The notes beneath the pieces are model-generated. The model did not search any database, was not told the origin of the DNA, and worked only from the letters and a program-made list of their open reading frames with translations. A DNA stretch of 28,120 bases from CAYNNP01 sp964398215 (GTDB lineage: Bacteria; Planctomycetota; Planctomycetia; Pirellulales; Pirellulaceae). The position numbers were made by a program, and so were the translations under genes. Position 1 is the first letter of the stretch. The number at the start of each line of letters is the position of its first letter. Positions 1-9,148 of this stretch are shown in pieces. The stretch spans positions 1 through 28,120 of the forward strand of contig CAYNNP010000059.1 of the NCBI GenBank assembly GCA_964398215.1. Direction: 5' to 3'.

Positions 1-1
1 C

Positions 2-67
2 CTGAAGGCGGTACTACAAACAAAAACTCACAGACTCACCGAGGCCGACACAATTCTTATTCGTTAA
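2..67 (+). CDS. possible 3' end of an upstream gene (partial)
   Basis: Reading frame 2 is open from the window edge for 21 codons and ends in TAA. The visible peptide (LKAVLQTKTHRLTEADTILI plus Arg) has a helical, charged composition that would suit a protein C-terminus, but it is far too short to identify. Frame 1 is also open, for 38 codons to a TGA at 115-117, so the choice of frame is a guess. It may equally be non-coding. Confidence 0.2.
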   Translation: MKAVLQTKTHRLTEADTILIR

Positions 68-237
68 ACCAAATGAAAGCCATGGTGGTGCGTTATTCGA
101 TCGGCCGAAAGTCTTGACGATTTCCGCTACAGGCGCTCTACAAATTCGCAACAATATGTATCGAGATTCGCAACTGACTTGGTTGGTAGTTTAAACTCAG
201 CTTTACATTCCCTGACCGAATCTTTGCCCAAAATAAA

Positions 238-1494
238 ATGCGAAAGCTGAACTCCGCAATGCGAATGGTAGGCCGGCGTCGATTTCTACAAGGTACAGGC
301 GCCGCATTGTCGTTGCCGTGTCTTGAGAGTTTCGCGGCGGACAACCCAACCGATTCATCCCCACGGCGTCTGGTCTGTGTTGGCAATCATCTTGGTTTCT
401 ATCCCGGCAACTTTTTCCCAAAGACTGCCGGCAAAGATTATCAACCCACATCGACTCTCCGACCGCTGAATGTACATCGCGACGACGTGACCGTGTTTTC
501 ACATTTGGACCACGAACTAAACGGAGGTCACAGCGCGGTTCACGGATTTTTGACGAGTATCAAAAAGGAAGAAGCGGTCGGGTTTCCCACCAAGAATCTG
601 TCTCTTGACCAAGCCGCCGCTGAGCACGTGGGAAGCGCCACGCGGTTTGCATCGATCAATACCGGGATCGGTGCTGGTACCGACATGTGCTGGACACGCG
701 CTGGAGTCCATGTACCACCGATCAATAATCCTGCCACACTCTTTCGCGGCCTGTTTGCAAATTCGCCCCAAAGCCAGCGCGAAGTGGAACGCGCACGGCT
801 GACCCACCGGGCCAGTGTGCTGGATGCGTTGCGTGATTCTGCGGGCGCCTTGAACCGAACTCTGTGCGCATCAGACCGTGACAAATTGGATCAATATCTG
901 ACTTCCGTTCGCGACGTTGAACGGCGGTTGCAGATGTCCAAAGAATGGCTTGACCGGCCCAAACCAAAATCGCCGATCGATGAAGTTCTGGACGAGGAAC
1001 GAAAACACATCGACGAAGTCGCTTTGCTATATGACTTGATGGCTCTGGCGTTGCAGACAGATTCCACTCGTGTGACCACTTTAGAAATCCCACTCGGTTT
1101 CCGCACTGCCGAATTGGACCTAGGAAGCTACCATGGCCTTTCTCACCACAGCAAATCGGAAGACCGAATCGGCCAACTGAAAATCGTGGAATCTTTTCTA
1201 GCCACAAAGCTCAGCGACTTCATTTCACGGCTCAAGGAAGCAAAGATTTTTGACGAAACCCTGATCGTATTCGGTAGCGGCATGAGCGATGGATCGACGC
1301 ACAGCAATCGAAATCTTCCCGTGCTATTGGCTGGCGGCGGACTCCAACATCAGGGTCACTTGGTCTGTCCCGAAGAGCAACACAAGCGAGTGCCGCTCTC
1401 GAATCTATGGCTTTCTGTTCTACACTGGTTTGGCTCTCGGGCGGATCGGTTTGGCAGAAGTACAGGAACGTTTTCTGGGATGGAGATTGGGTAG
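238..1494 (+). CDS. DUF1552 family protein, Tat-type signal (418 aa)
   Basis: Exported protein of the planctomycete-rich DUF1552 family, whose biochemical function is not established. The N-terminus carries a twin-arginine-like RRRFLQG motif followed by a short hydrophobic stretch and an Ala-rich cleavage region (SFAADN), so export by the Tat pathway is likely. Family-like blocks are GNHLGFYPGNFFP near residue 50, SHLDHELNGGHSAVHGF near 88-104, YHGLSHHSKSED near 298, and a C-terminal GSGMSDGSTHSNRNLPVLL block followed by AGGG near 346-367. The His/Asp arrangement in the last block recalls the alkaline-phosphatase-like fold proposed for related planctomycete families. The length is close to usual for the family. 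ATG at 238 is used, but ATG at 259 or 265 would keep the whole signal and no Shine-Dalgarno decides between them. The gene for a DUF1592-family haem protein starts 35 bp downstream on the same strand, the standard pairing for this family, so the two are probably co-transcribed. Confidence 0.9.
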   Translation: MRKLNSAMRMVGRRRFLQGTGAALSLPCLESFAADNPTDSSPRRLVCVGNHLGFYPGNFFPKTAGKDYQPTSTLRPLNVHRDDVTVFSHLDHELNGGHSAVHGFLTSIKKEEAVGFPTKNLSLDQAAAEHVGSATRFASINTGIGAGTDMCWTRAGVHVPPINNPATLFRGLFANSPQSQREVERARLTHRASVLDALRDSAGALNRTLCASDRDKLDQYLTSVRDVERRLQMSKEWLDRPKPKSPIDEVLDEERKHIDEVALLYDLMALALQTDSTRVTTLEIPLGFRTAELDLGSYHGLSHHSKSEDRIGQLKIVESFLATKLSDFISRLKEAKIFDETLIVFGSGMSDGSTHSNRNLPVLLAGGGLQHQGHLVCPEEQHKRVPLSNLWLSVLHWFGSRADRFGRSTGTFSGMEIG

Positions 1495-1529
1495 CGCATC
1501 AATCACAAATGACTCGCCTCAAATAGCTA

Positions 1530-3989
1530 ATGAAAACCGCCTTCCGTCTTCTCCTGTTGTTCATCCTTTCCGCAACAGCGGTTCGCGCCGACGAAACAAC
1601 TTCTGCGTTCCTGAACAAACACTGCATCCGATGTCATGGCAGTCGAACGCAAAAGGCTGATCGTCGATTCGATACACTTCCCGCACAAATCAAGAGCATT
1701 GAAGACCTGCAGCGATATCAGGAAATCGTCGACCAGCTAAATCTTTCCAGCATGCCTCCCGAAGATCAGCCGCAGCCTGCCGCAGCGGAGCGCACCAAGT
1801 TGATTTCGCATCTGACCGCACAGGTCACCGCCGCGCACGCCAAACTGCATGCTTCAGGCGGACACAGTGTGCTCAGGCGCCTGAATTCATGGGAGTATCG
1901 CCAGACGATTGGCGACCTGCTGGGACTGAATGTTGACGTCTGGAATCCAGCTGAAGATTTCCCGGCCGAGGTGACCGTTGACGGATTCGACAATAACGGA
2001 GCCGGTTTGGTCACATCCGGTAGGCTGATGGATCATTACTTCGTCGCCGCCGAAGAAGCGATTCGCCGGGCCACGCAGTTTGGCAGTCGCCCGGCGTCAA
2101 AAAAACTCAATCAGCGATCGCCATTTTACTTTAGTGGTCGAGAATCCAAGGACCTGCCCAAGCTGTTTCAAGTTGACCGTTTTCGGTTCATTCCAAAGAC
2201 TCCGTATACGGACCTCTATGGCCGGCACTATCGCGGCGGGCACATCGGTTTCTTGCCTCTTGTTCGGCAGGGCGGTGTTTCGCATAGCGGCATCTATACC
2301 GTTCGCGTTCGCGCGGCAGCGGTCAGCCGAATCCATGACTACGGCAAAGCGCTTGGCGATTTTCGTAACGGCGATCCGCTGGTCATGGAGGTCGCTGCGG
2401 TCGACCGTAAAGGCAGTGTTGAAAGTACCGGTAATGTATCGAAGATGACCTCGTTGGCACGCATCGAACTGACCAACGAGCAACCGCAATGGTTTCAGTG
2501 GGACGTCTACATCGAGGCCGGATTCGAACCGGAAGTCCGATTTCGAAACGGCCCGATGGCGGCCAAGCGGATGGTCCGAATGCTGTCGACCAAGGCGTCG
2601 GACAAACCCGAGTTCAAGCCATTTATCAACATGAAATCTGGTATGGAAAAGGCTCATGGAATCCTGAATGCCTACCAAGGACCTCGGTTGCGGATTTGGG
2701 AAATCGAACTTGACGGTCCGCACGTTGATACCTGGCCCAGCGCTGGGCATCGCGTGCTGTATGGCAACCTGACGCCAGACGAACTGAATGCTATGACAAT
2801 TTCCCAGCGGCTCAATGCGCTGGCCAAGCGAGCGTTCAGACGCCCTCCACTTCCAGATGAACTGGCGCCGATCCAACGGCTCGTTTCCGCAAAACTCAAC
2901 GAAGGCATGCAGCCCCTACAGGCTTTGCAACTCGGCTGCCAAGCGATTCTGTGTTCACCTGGGTTCTTGTATTTAAATCTCGGCGAAGGCCAGTTAGATG
3001 AATTCGCGTTGGCTTCTAGACTGTCGTATTTTCTTTGGTCATCGCTCCCCGACCAACAGCTTCTCAGTCTAGCGGCCGATGGAAAACTGAAATCCAATTT
3101 GTCAGCGCAAGTAACACGCATGCTAGGCGATTCAAAGTCGAACCGATTCGCGCAGCATTTTGTGCGGCGTTGGCTTGATCTGGACAACATCGGCAAGATG
3201 CCACCATCAGCGGACTTTCTGGTGTATCACCGCGACAATTTGGAAACTGCGATGCGTGCCGAAACGGAGACGTTTTTCCGGCATGTGCTGGTTGAAAATC
3301 TGCCGCTGCGTGAATTCCTGGACGCTGACTATTCGTTTCTGAATCGCGAACTCGCTTTGCATTACGGTATCGAAGGGGTTCAAGGCAACGAACTCAAACG
3401 CGTCTCGCTCCAAGGCAGTCAGCGGGGCGGATTGCTAGGCCACGGTGCTTTCCTAACCGCATCGGCCAACGGCGTCGATACGTCGCCAGTGGTCCGTGGG
3501 ATTTTCGTTTTAGAAAAGTTACTTGGTTACACACCTCCGCCCCCACCGCCGGATGTGCCTGCCATCGAACCTGACATCCGCGGCGCGGTCACCATTCGCG
3601 AGCAACTTGAAAAGCATCGAGAAAACGCAGCGTGTGCAGAGTGTCATCGAAAAATTGACCCACTCGGTTTTGCGTTGGAAAACTTTGATGCCGTTGGAGC
3701 TTGGCGGGACAAATACGCAGGAAAGACGCCTGTCGATGCAACCGGAGAACTGCCGGGCGGCGATTCGTTTTCAACAACCGCGGAATTCCGAAAACAATTG
3801 GTTGATCGTCAAGGACAGTTCAAGCGCTGCTTGGTTGAAAAGCTGTTGACGTACGCGTTAGGCCGTGAGCTAGATGCCAGCGACCGTCCGACTACCAATC
3901 GTATTCTCAGCGAACTGGATGCAAAACAGGGCGGCCTGCGCGACCTGATTCACTTGATCGTACTCAGCAAGCCATTTCAAAACAATTGA
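1530..3989 (+). CDS. secreted cytochrome-c-like DUF1587/1595/1592/1588/1585 protein (819 aa)
   Basis: Large secreted multidomain protein typical of Planctomycetes. A Sec signal peptide covers about residues 1-20 (cleavage after AVRA). A haem-c motif CIRCH follows at 32-36 in a PSCyt1-like domain. In order come DUF1587 (RRLNSWEYRQTIGDLLG near 115, DGFDNNGAG), a long central region, DUF1595 (LAKRAFRRPPLPDE near 430), DUF1592 (LASRLSYFLW near 493), DUF1588 (GLLGHGAFLTASANG near 633, then a PPPPPP linker), a second haem motif CAECH at 702-706, and DUF1585 at the C-terminus (KRCLVEKLLTYALGRE near 763). This domain order and length match intact family members. The two CxxCH sites suggest an electron-transfer role outside the cytoplasmic membrane, presumably on or with the DUF1552 product encoded just upstream; the substrate is unknown. 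Start ATG at 1530 directly precedes the signal peptide. Confidence 0.93.
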   Translation: MKTAFRLLLLFILSATAVRADETTSAFLNKHCIRCHGSRTQKADRRFDTLPAQIKSIEDLQRYQEIVDQLNLSSMPPEDQPQPAAAERTKLISHLTAQVTAAHAKLHASGGHSVLRRLNSWEYRQTIGDLLGLNVDVWNPAEDFPAEVTVDGFDNNGAGLVTSGRLMDHYFVAAEEAIRRATQFGSRPASKKLNQRSPFYFSGRESKDLPKLFQVDRFRFIPKTPYTDLYGRHYRGGHIGFLPLVRQGGVSHSGIYTVRVRAAAVSRIHDYGKALGDFRNGDPLVMEVAAVDRKGSVESTGNVSKMTSLARIELTNEQPQWFQWDVYIEAGFEPEVRFRNGPMAAKRMVRMLSTKASDKPEFKPFINMKSGMEKAHGILNAYQGPRLRIWEIELDGPHVDTWPSAGHRVLYGNLTPDELNAMTISQRLNALAKRAFRRPPLPDELAPIQRLVSAKLNEGMQPLQALQLGCQAILCSPGFLYLNLGEGQLDEFALASRLSYFLWSSLPDQQLLSLAADGKLKSNLSAQVTRMLGDSKSNRFAQHFVRRWLDLDNIGKMPPSADFLVYHRDNLETAMRAETETFFRHVLVENLPLREFLDADYSFLNRELALHYGIEGVQGNELKRVSLQGSQRGGLLGHGAFLTASANGVDTSPVVRGIFVLEKLLGYTPPPPPPDVPAIEPDIRGAVTIREQLEKHRENAACAECHRKIDPLGFALENFDAVGAWRDKYAGKTPVDATGELPGGDSFSTTAEFRKQLVDRQGQFKRCLVEKLLTYALGRELDASDRPTTNRILSELDAKQGGLRDLIHLIVLSKPFQNN

Positions 3990-4059
3990 ATCACGGTATC
4001 GTCACTTTGGAATTCGCAGAGACGCCGAATTCTGATTTGATTTGGGCCAAGTCTGAAGC

Positions 4060-4112
4060 GGCATAGGCTTCCAGCCTGTGTTTTTGCTATTCACAGGCTG
4101 GAAGCCTATGCC
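4060..4112. repeat. perfect 21-bp inverted repeat (hairpin) in a convergent intergenic gap
   Basis: The left arm at 4060-4080 begins GGCATAGGCTTCCAGCC, and the right arm at 4092-4112 is its exact reverse complement, separated by an 11-nt loop (4081-4091). All 21 pairs match. It lies between the convergent ends of the DUF1592-type gene and the 106-residue gene, where it could act as a bidirectional 3'-end hairpin. There is no T-tract on either strand, so it is not a canonical intrinsic terminator. The motif looks like a dispersed REP-type element; I recall similar sequence and its spurious translation (GWKPMP) from Rhodopirellula-like genomes, but copy number cannot be judged from one window. 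Confidence 0.85.
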
Positions 4113-4126
4113 ACTGAAAAACTGCC

Positions 4127-4447
4127 CTACATCGCAAGATCATCATCGAACACAGTCAATCTACATCCAGACGAATCCCAGACTTCTCCGCTTGCGACCT
4201 CGTGAACTTGAAACACGTCCACCGTCAGCCGACATGAACCACGGGAACTATTCAGTTCATAAATCACCCTTGTGGGTGAATCAACATCATCCACTTCGCG
4301 CGATTGTACAACATACGCATCGCCTCGTAACACAAACCGATCTTTGACCTGCAAACCCAATAGTCTGCCAGTCGTTGGAGCGACTCGAATCCGATCGCGT
4401 TGCAGCCATGACCCGATCAGTTCGCGAAATTGCCCTATCACACTCAT
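4127..4447 (-). CDS. hypothetical protein, 106 aa, downstream of PspA
   Basis: Not recognised. A small, soluble-looking protein with no signal peptide or membrane segment; the sequence is rich in beta-forming residues (RIRVAPTTGRLLGLQVKDRF; YVVQSREVDD; VIYELN). It starts with ATG 24 bp after the stop of the PspA-like gene on the same strand, so it is most likely the last gene of that operon. It could be a short beta-barrel-like accessory protein. The plus-strand frame across the same interval is partly made of the adjacent hairpin repeat and is less credible. The call rests mainly on operon position and on the frame staying open over the full interval. Confidence 0.6.
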   Translation of the reverse strand: MSVIGQFRELIGSWLQRDRIRVAPTTGRLLGLQVKDRFVLRGDAYVVQSREVDDVDSPTRVIYELNSSRGSCRLTVDVFQVHEVASGEVWDSSGCRLTVFDDDLAM

Positions 4448-4471
4448 GGGTTTCGCCTAGTCGCACCAAGC

Positions 4472-5146
4472 TCACGAACCTGTCGCTGCCTTCAACCGCT
4501 GCAACTCCTCATTCAGTTTCTGCTCCTTCTCTTCTCTTTGAAACCGGCGTTTCAGCTCTTCCGCATTCGGGTCTTTGCCATCCATTCGATCCCATGCCTC
4601 ACTGACCGCCTCCTCACGTTCCACTCTCGCTTCCAATCGACTGAACTGTGCGAAAGCAGACTTGCTGTGCGTACGATCGAGCGATTGATTGATCTTTTGA
4701 GCCGAAGCCGCGCGTGTCATTCGAGCGGTCAACAAAGTCTTCTTCTGCTTGGCTTGACGGATTTTGTCTTCTAAATCCGTGACGCTTGACTGCAGTTTTT
4801 CGACTTCCGATTTTTGTCGACCGTGATCGTCGGCGTACTGTTCAGCCCGCTGCTCTGCGGTCAACTTCTGTTCCAATGCAGCCTTGGCGGTCGATTCGTC
4901 ACCGCGTTTCATGGCATCACCGGCCCGCTGCATCCAAGCATCCGCATCCTGCCGTTCGCGTTCGGCCCGTTTGCGAAGCTGAATTTCGTCGGCAACCGCT
5001 TCGGCCACACTCGACCGGATACGATCAAGTTCTTCTTCCATGTCGATCACCAACTGGTGCAACATTCGCTCAGGATCTTCGATCTTTTCTCGCAACGATG
5101 TCATGCTTGAACGCATCACCAGTGAAAATTGATTAAACCATTGCAT
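4472..5146 (-). CDS. pspA: PspA/IM30 family protein (224 aa)
   Basis: Member of the PspA/IM30 (Vipp1) family, ESCRT-III-like proteins that polymerise on the inner face of stressed membranes and limit leakage. The sequence starts MQWFNQFSLVMRSSM, an amphipathic N-terminal helix as in the family, followed by the conserved DPERMLHQLVIDMEEEL segment at about 24-40. Almost all of the rest is charged coiled coil (residues about 35-185), including ALEQKL and LEDKIRQAKQKK blocks. The length matches the family (about 220-230). A good ribosome-binding sequence (AAGGA) lies 9 nt before the ATG. It is preceded 53 bp upstream by a giant polytopic membrane protein gene and followed by a small gene on the same strand, so it probably works with those products at the membrane. 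No PspF, PspB or PspC partner is visible in the window, so the classical phage-shock regulation does not apply here on this evidence. Confidence 0.92.
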   Translation of the reverse strand: MQWFNQFSLVMRSSMTSLREKIEDPERMLHQLVIDMEEELDRIRSSVAEAVADEIQLRKRAERERQDADAWMQRAGDAMKRGDESTAKAALEQKLTAEQRAEQYADDHGRQKSEVEKLQSSVTDLEDKIRQAKQKKTLLTARMTRAASAQKINQSLDRTHSKSAFAQFSRLEARVEREEAVSEAWDRMDGKDPNAEELKRRFQREEKEQKLNEELQRLKAATGS

Positions 5147-5199
5147 GTCTTCATTCCTTGTAAAAATTAGTTTCTTAAATCGGCAAACAAGTCACACCA

Positions 5200-8100
5200 T
5201 CAGTTCCAAGTTGCCAGTTCCGCCGACACCATACGGATTCGCGTCAGTAACTTCTCGCGATGGTTTTCACAAAAAGCAGCCAACACGATCACGCCCGCGC
5301 CCAACACCACGCCGCAGATCCACAACAAATTCAAATTGTGAATCGTTGAACGAATCACCATCGCCACCAAATCGACCAACAAGAACGCTGTACCTGCGTA
5401 GACCAGCGAACGAATTCGCATTCCGATCGCAATCAAGATCACCAACACACTCAGAACCATCAGTAACAAAATGTGAATCCAACTGCCGCCCAAAACTTGC
5501 AACAACGGCGAGCACAAAATGGTTAGCAATCCGATGTAATAGAGTGGCGTGTGCGATGCCTTGGGCAGTTCCTTCTTCATCAATTCGGTGAATCCCAAGA
5601 TCGATAGTCCAACAGGCACCAAGTACAATTCCAAAGCACTCCAACTGAACGATATCCACAGCAGGAACAGCCCAGCATTCGCGATCATCAACGCGGGGAT
5701 GCAGAACTTTTGTTGCCTCAACACAAACGCTTGATGAAAGTAGATTCCGGCGGCCATCATCAGCAAAAGTGCATTCAGTGCCATCGACGATGAACCCCAA
5801 CCGGCCAATTCGCAAACAACAACCAATATCGCAACCACCCCCGGCAACGCTTGTCCAATGAACAGCATCGGTCGGCGAAAGATTGCCAAGTTTTCGCTTC
5901 GCTGCGAACCATGAGCGACCATCAAACCGACGATCGAAATCCCCAACAACACAAACTGGCTGATGCCAACATTCAGCGAGATGACATCATGGACAGACAA
6001 GAACCAAGTCATCACACCGCATAAAATGCACGTCATCCAGACTCGTGATTCGCTCTGCTTACGTACAGCAAGCATTGGTTGGGTAACGATCAAAACAACA
6101 AACCCAATCGTTGCAATTGCAATTTCGAATCCTTGTAGACCACGCCCCAATATCAAGAACAGTCCCAGCGCCAGCAGCCCGACTCGCAATACAGACACCC
6201 AACCTTCAGCTTCACGACCGCCAATCCATCGATTCAGGCACTCGAAAACCAACAGCGAAACGCATCCAGTCAGGAACAACAAAGGAACCGCATGAATGCT
6301 GAACGTTCCGATCAGGCCTTGTGGAATCCAACCGTGGCAACCGCTGAATGCCGCGGCAATCAAAAACAGATTGATGTTCGCCAGGATCGCAAACCCACAT
6401 CGTTTTCGATTGTCCCATTGGCGTGGCGAAACAAATGCCAGGACAAGAATGCAGACCAACCCAACTGCTCGCATCGGCAATGCAAACGACAGGCAACTTA
6501 GCGCCAGCAGCCCGATCATCCAGCTTTTCCCGACATCGTTCATCGCTGCAATCGCAGGAGACGTGTTACCGCCAGCGATCAGCTGATGACAAACAACAGC
6601 CAGCACAACTTGCACCAAACACCAGACGACGACCATCCCGGTCAAACTCAATAGAGTTGTCGGCAAGAGTCCTGTGAAAATCAATGTCGATGTAACTGTG
6701 ACGGGCAGCAACATGGCCGCACCGATCCCCGCCACACGTTCCTTGGTCAATACGGCCATCGCGAACAACCAAACCACAGCCGCTGGTGTCGCCCAACTGA
6801 ACCATTGAATTGGCCCCAGAACTGGCATCAATGCCGAAACAGACTGAATAGCAACCAACGATGCGTGAAAAACAACAACCAACGCAATCAGAACAGAGAC
6901 GCTGAAGTCGAACAACGGCACCGCGAATGCAATCAGCTTGCGAGACCAAGACTGGCCCGCTGCATTGTTATCGACCAACGCCATGGCTTCAGCATTGAAA
7001 CCAAGTGACTGACGAAGCTGTCCAATACTGCTGTATCCCTTACGTGCACAAAACATCGAAATCAGCTGATAGCTCACAAGCGAAATTCCGATCAGCAAGA
7101 ACGTTGCACCCGAGACCAAATCGACGAAAGCAAAACCTGCTCCAACCGCCCAGCGAACGCTTGCGTATCCAGCCAAAACCCAAATGCAGATCGCTGGAAA
7201 GTAAATTGGGTTTCGCATCGTATATCTGACCAAAGCTGCCATCAGCAGACCGAACTGCAGCATGGACGCCAGTGACAACGGTTGGTGAAATCCGATCGTA
7301 GTGCTGATAATCCAATGAACGCCAACCGCAACGGCTAGAGCGCATCCGGACAACTGCACAAAACTGCGATCACTACCATCGGCACGCCGCATCAACTTCG
7401 TGCCACCAGAGATTGGAATCAGGTTGATCAATCGATCGGGCAATCCCGTTACCGCCATCAACAATGCAATCGCTGCCATCCCCGCTGGCACCCAACGCAC
7501 GGCAACATCGATGTAGCCCATTTGATTCAATGCCGGAACTGCAGTTGCACAGGCAACAAGAAATGCAACCAACGCTGGCAAAACATAGCGGCGATCAGCA
7601 AACACAAACGCGAAAGCCAGGAACACCAAGCTGTTGGCGGTCGACACCAAGAATGGCGAAATGAAACGCATCAAGGCCAGTTCGGACAAGGCAACCGCAA
7701 ACAAAGCGACCGAAACGACAGTGACGAAATGCTTGATCGGCTGGCTAAACACTTGTAACTTACGCTTGAAAAAGTGACGGCTGGCTATGGCCAAACATCC
7801 CAACAGCGGCAAGTACGTCAGGCCGTACATCGAAACCGGCACGCGATCTTGATTGATCGCATCGGCCGTCGCGTTTCGAGCGGCTTGTACTAGGTTGCTA
7901 AACAGAGTCGGTGAACATTGATAGGCCACCGCGATGGCCGCCATGCATGCCCAAACGAATCCCGCATAGCGAGTATCTTTCGCGATCAAACCAAACAACA
8001 CAGCGCCAACAATGAACGTAGGAACGATCGCAAACGTTGTTTCACCGACATAAGAAAAACCGATCGCCGATAGTACCATTCCCAGCACCATCAAAACCAA

Positions 8101-8997
8101 ACCGCCAAACACTGGCATCACGATCGGCCAAGGCAGCGGACGCACCAGGTCGCCACTGCGCCGCCGAAAAACATCGGCAACGGTTCGCGCGGTCATCAAA
8201 ACCGTCGCCGAAACCATCACAACACAAAAACCAATCCAAGGTACAGGCACAACGCCAATGGCTTTGGTAGCCGCCAAAACAACGAATTGCCCACCCAGCA
8301 TCGCGATTGGCAGAAAGCCAAAGATCCGTGGTAGTTGATATTGCTCGGCTAAGTAAAAAGTATGTCGATTGACTTTAACAACGCCCGCAGTGAACACGAT
8401 CCAGCAAATCGCGATGAAACCAAACGCAGCCAGCGGAGTCGTCATCGCTGGTAATGCGCCAGCAACACACAGTAAGCAAAAGCTAACTAAGAACGTCGTC
8501 TGTCGACCACGCAGCCAGTAGTCAAAAATCTTCGTCGACGTCAACCAAAGTAGCCCCGCGGCAGGCAACAGCAGCCCCAAATGTTTCAAAGCAAAAAGAC
8601 TGTTTTGAACGGCCGTTCCCGATGACAGCCAAGTCAACGAGAGAAAACAGACCGGCAGCAACAGCACCGTCAACGCGTGCAAAACATGATAGGTCGCCTT
8701 CAAACGCAGGCGTTTTCGGCTGACTTCAGCAGTGGCAAAGATCGCGCCGGTGTAACCTAGAATCGTCAAGTATTTTAAAGTCAACGTCCAATCGGGCCAA
8801 GCTTTGGTGACCAGCATCAGCGAAGAACCGAATACGATCGCAGCGCCCACGACCAACATCCATTTGATGTTCTTTTCTTGAAAGAAACTGTTGAAGAATG
8901 ACTCGACCAGCGACGTCGGCGGAGCGTTTGGGGTCGATTGTTGGCAAGAGGCACTTAGTTCCGAAGGTTGACCTAGATCATCTAGCACTTGGGACAT
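5200..8997 (-). CDS. giant polytopic membrane protein (1265 aa), function unknown
   Basis: Very large integral membrane protein. The first 40 residues are soluble (MSQVLDDLGQPSELS...), then FFNSFFQEKNIKWMLVVG begins an almost continuous series of hydrophobic helices down to a short basic C-terminus (HREKLLTRIRMVSAEL). By eye there are several tens of membrane segments; an exact count needs a topology predictor. The first helices (NIKWMLVVGAAIVFGSSLML, then KAWPDWTLTLKYLTILG) loosely resemble the start of DUF2157-type multi-span proteins, but I see no catalytic or transport motif. ATG at 8997 starts a plausible N-terminus without a clear Shine-Dalgarno. The gene sits 53 bp upstream of pspA on the same strand and 151 bp downstream of the ABC-module operon. 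A role in envelope integrity together with PspA is inferred from position only. Confidence 0.9.
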   Translation of the reverse strand: MSQVLDDLGQPSELSASCQQSTPNAPPTSLVESFFNSFFQEKNIKWMLVVGAAIVFGSSLMLVTKAWPDWTLTLKYLTILGYTGAIFATAEVSRKRLRLKATYHVLHALTVLLLPVCFLSLTWLSSGTAVQNSLFALKHLGLLLPAAGLLWLTSTKIFDYWLRGRQTTFLVSFCLLCVAGALPAMTTPLAAFGFIAICWIVFTAGVVKVNRHTFYLAEQYQLPRIFGFLPIAMLGGQFVVLAATKAIGVVPVPWIGFCVVMVSATVLMTARTVADVFRRRSGDLVRPLPWPIVMPVFGGLVLMVLGMVLSAIGFSYVGETTFAIVPTFIVGAVLFGLIAKDTRYAGFVWACMAAIAVAYQCSPTLFSNLVQAARNATADAINQDRVPVSMYGLTYLPLLGCLAIASRHFFKRKLQVFSQPIKHFVTVVSVALFAVALSELALMRFISPFLVSTANSLVFLAFAFVFADRRYVLPALVAFLVACATAVPALNQMGYIDVAVRWVPAGMAAIALLMAVTGLPDRLINLIPISGGTKLMRRADGSDRSFVQLSGCALAVAVGVHWIISTTIGFHQPLSLASMLQFGLLMAALVRYTMRNPIYFPAICIWVLAGYASVRWAVGAGFAFVDLVSGATFLLIGISLVSYQLISMFCARKGYSSIGQLRQSLGFNAEAMALVDNNAAGQSWSRKLIAFAVPLFDFSVSVLIALVVVFHASLVAIQSVSALMPVLGPIQWFSWATPAAVVWLFAMAVLTKERVAGIGAAMLLPVTVTSTLIFTGLLPTTLLSLTGMVVVWCLVQVVLAVVCHQLIAGGNTSPAIAAMNDVGKSWMIGLLALSCLSFALPMRAVGLVCILVLAFVSPRQWDNRKRCGFAILANINLFLIAAAFSGCHGWIPQGLIGTFSIHAVPLLFLTGCVSLLVFECLNRWIGGREAEGWVSVLRVGLLALGLFLILGRGLQGFEIAIATIGFVVLIVTQPMLAVRKQSESRVWMTCILCGVMTWFLSVHDVISLNVGISQFVLLGISIVGLMVAHGSQRSENLAIFRRPMLFIGQALPGVVAILVVVCELAGWGSSSMALNALLLMMAAGIYFHQAFVLRQQKFCIPALMIANAGLFLLWISFSWSALELYLVPVGLSILGFTELMKKELPKASHTPLYYIGLLTILCSPLLQVLGGSWIHILLLMVLSVLVILIAIGMRIRSLVYAGTAFLLVDLVAMVIRSTIHNLNLLWICGVVLGAGVIVLAAFCENHREKLLTRIRMVSAELATWN

Positions 8998-9024
8998 ACC
9001 GAGACCACTTTGGCATGAGGAATT

Positions 9025-9050
9025 GGCGATAATCCGGTCATCGGATCGCC
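9025..9050 (-). promoter_or_regulatory. imperfect hairpin in the 5' leader of the giant membrane-protein gene
   Basis: On the minus strand the leader reads GGCGATCCG, a 5-nt loop, then CGGAT and, after a 3-nt bulge, CGCC. It gives a stem of 5 plus 4 pairs about 28 nt before the ATG at 8997. There is no T-tract, so it is unlikely to be a terminator of the upstream operon. It may affect translation or simply be chance structure. Confidence 0.25.
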
Positions 9051-9148
9051 TTCACTACGTCAGAGCCCAAAATGGCGACGTCATTTCGCAACAATTCACA
9101 AAACTGTCAGTTCGGCTCCAGCCTGATCGCGCACCTCAGCCGCTAACT

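Noticed and set aside
114..143. TTGACG followed by TACAAA-like sequence upstream of the DUF1552 gene as a promoter
   Set aside because: Spacing of about 19 nt and a poor -10 match; not better than expected by chance.
722..1207. 161-codon minus-strand frame inside the DUF1552 gene
   Set aside because: Shadow of a conserved family gene; no domain or operon context.
2097..2876. 259-codon minus-strand frame inside the DUF1592-type gene
   Set aside because: It is antisense to a well-supported multidomain coding region and has no recognisable domain.
4078..4347. Plus-strand 89-codon frame beginning in the hairpin repeat
   Set aside because: Its first codons are translated repeat sequence (GWKPMP) and it lies opposite the 106-residue gene that fits the pspA operon.
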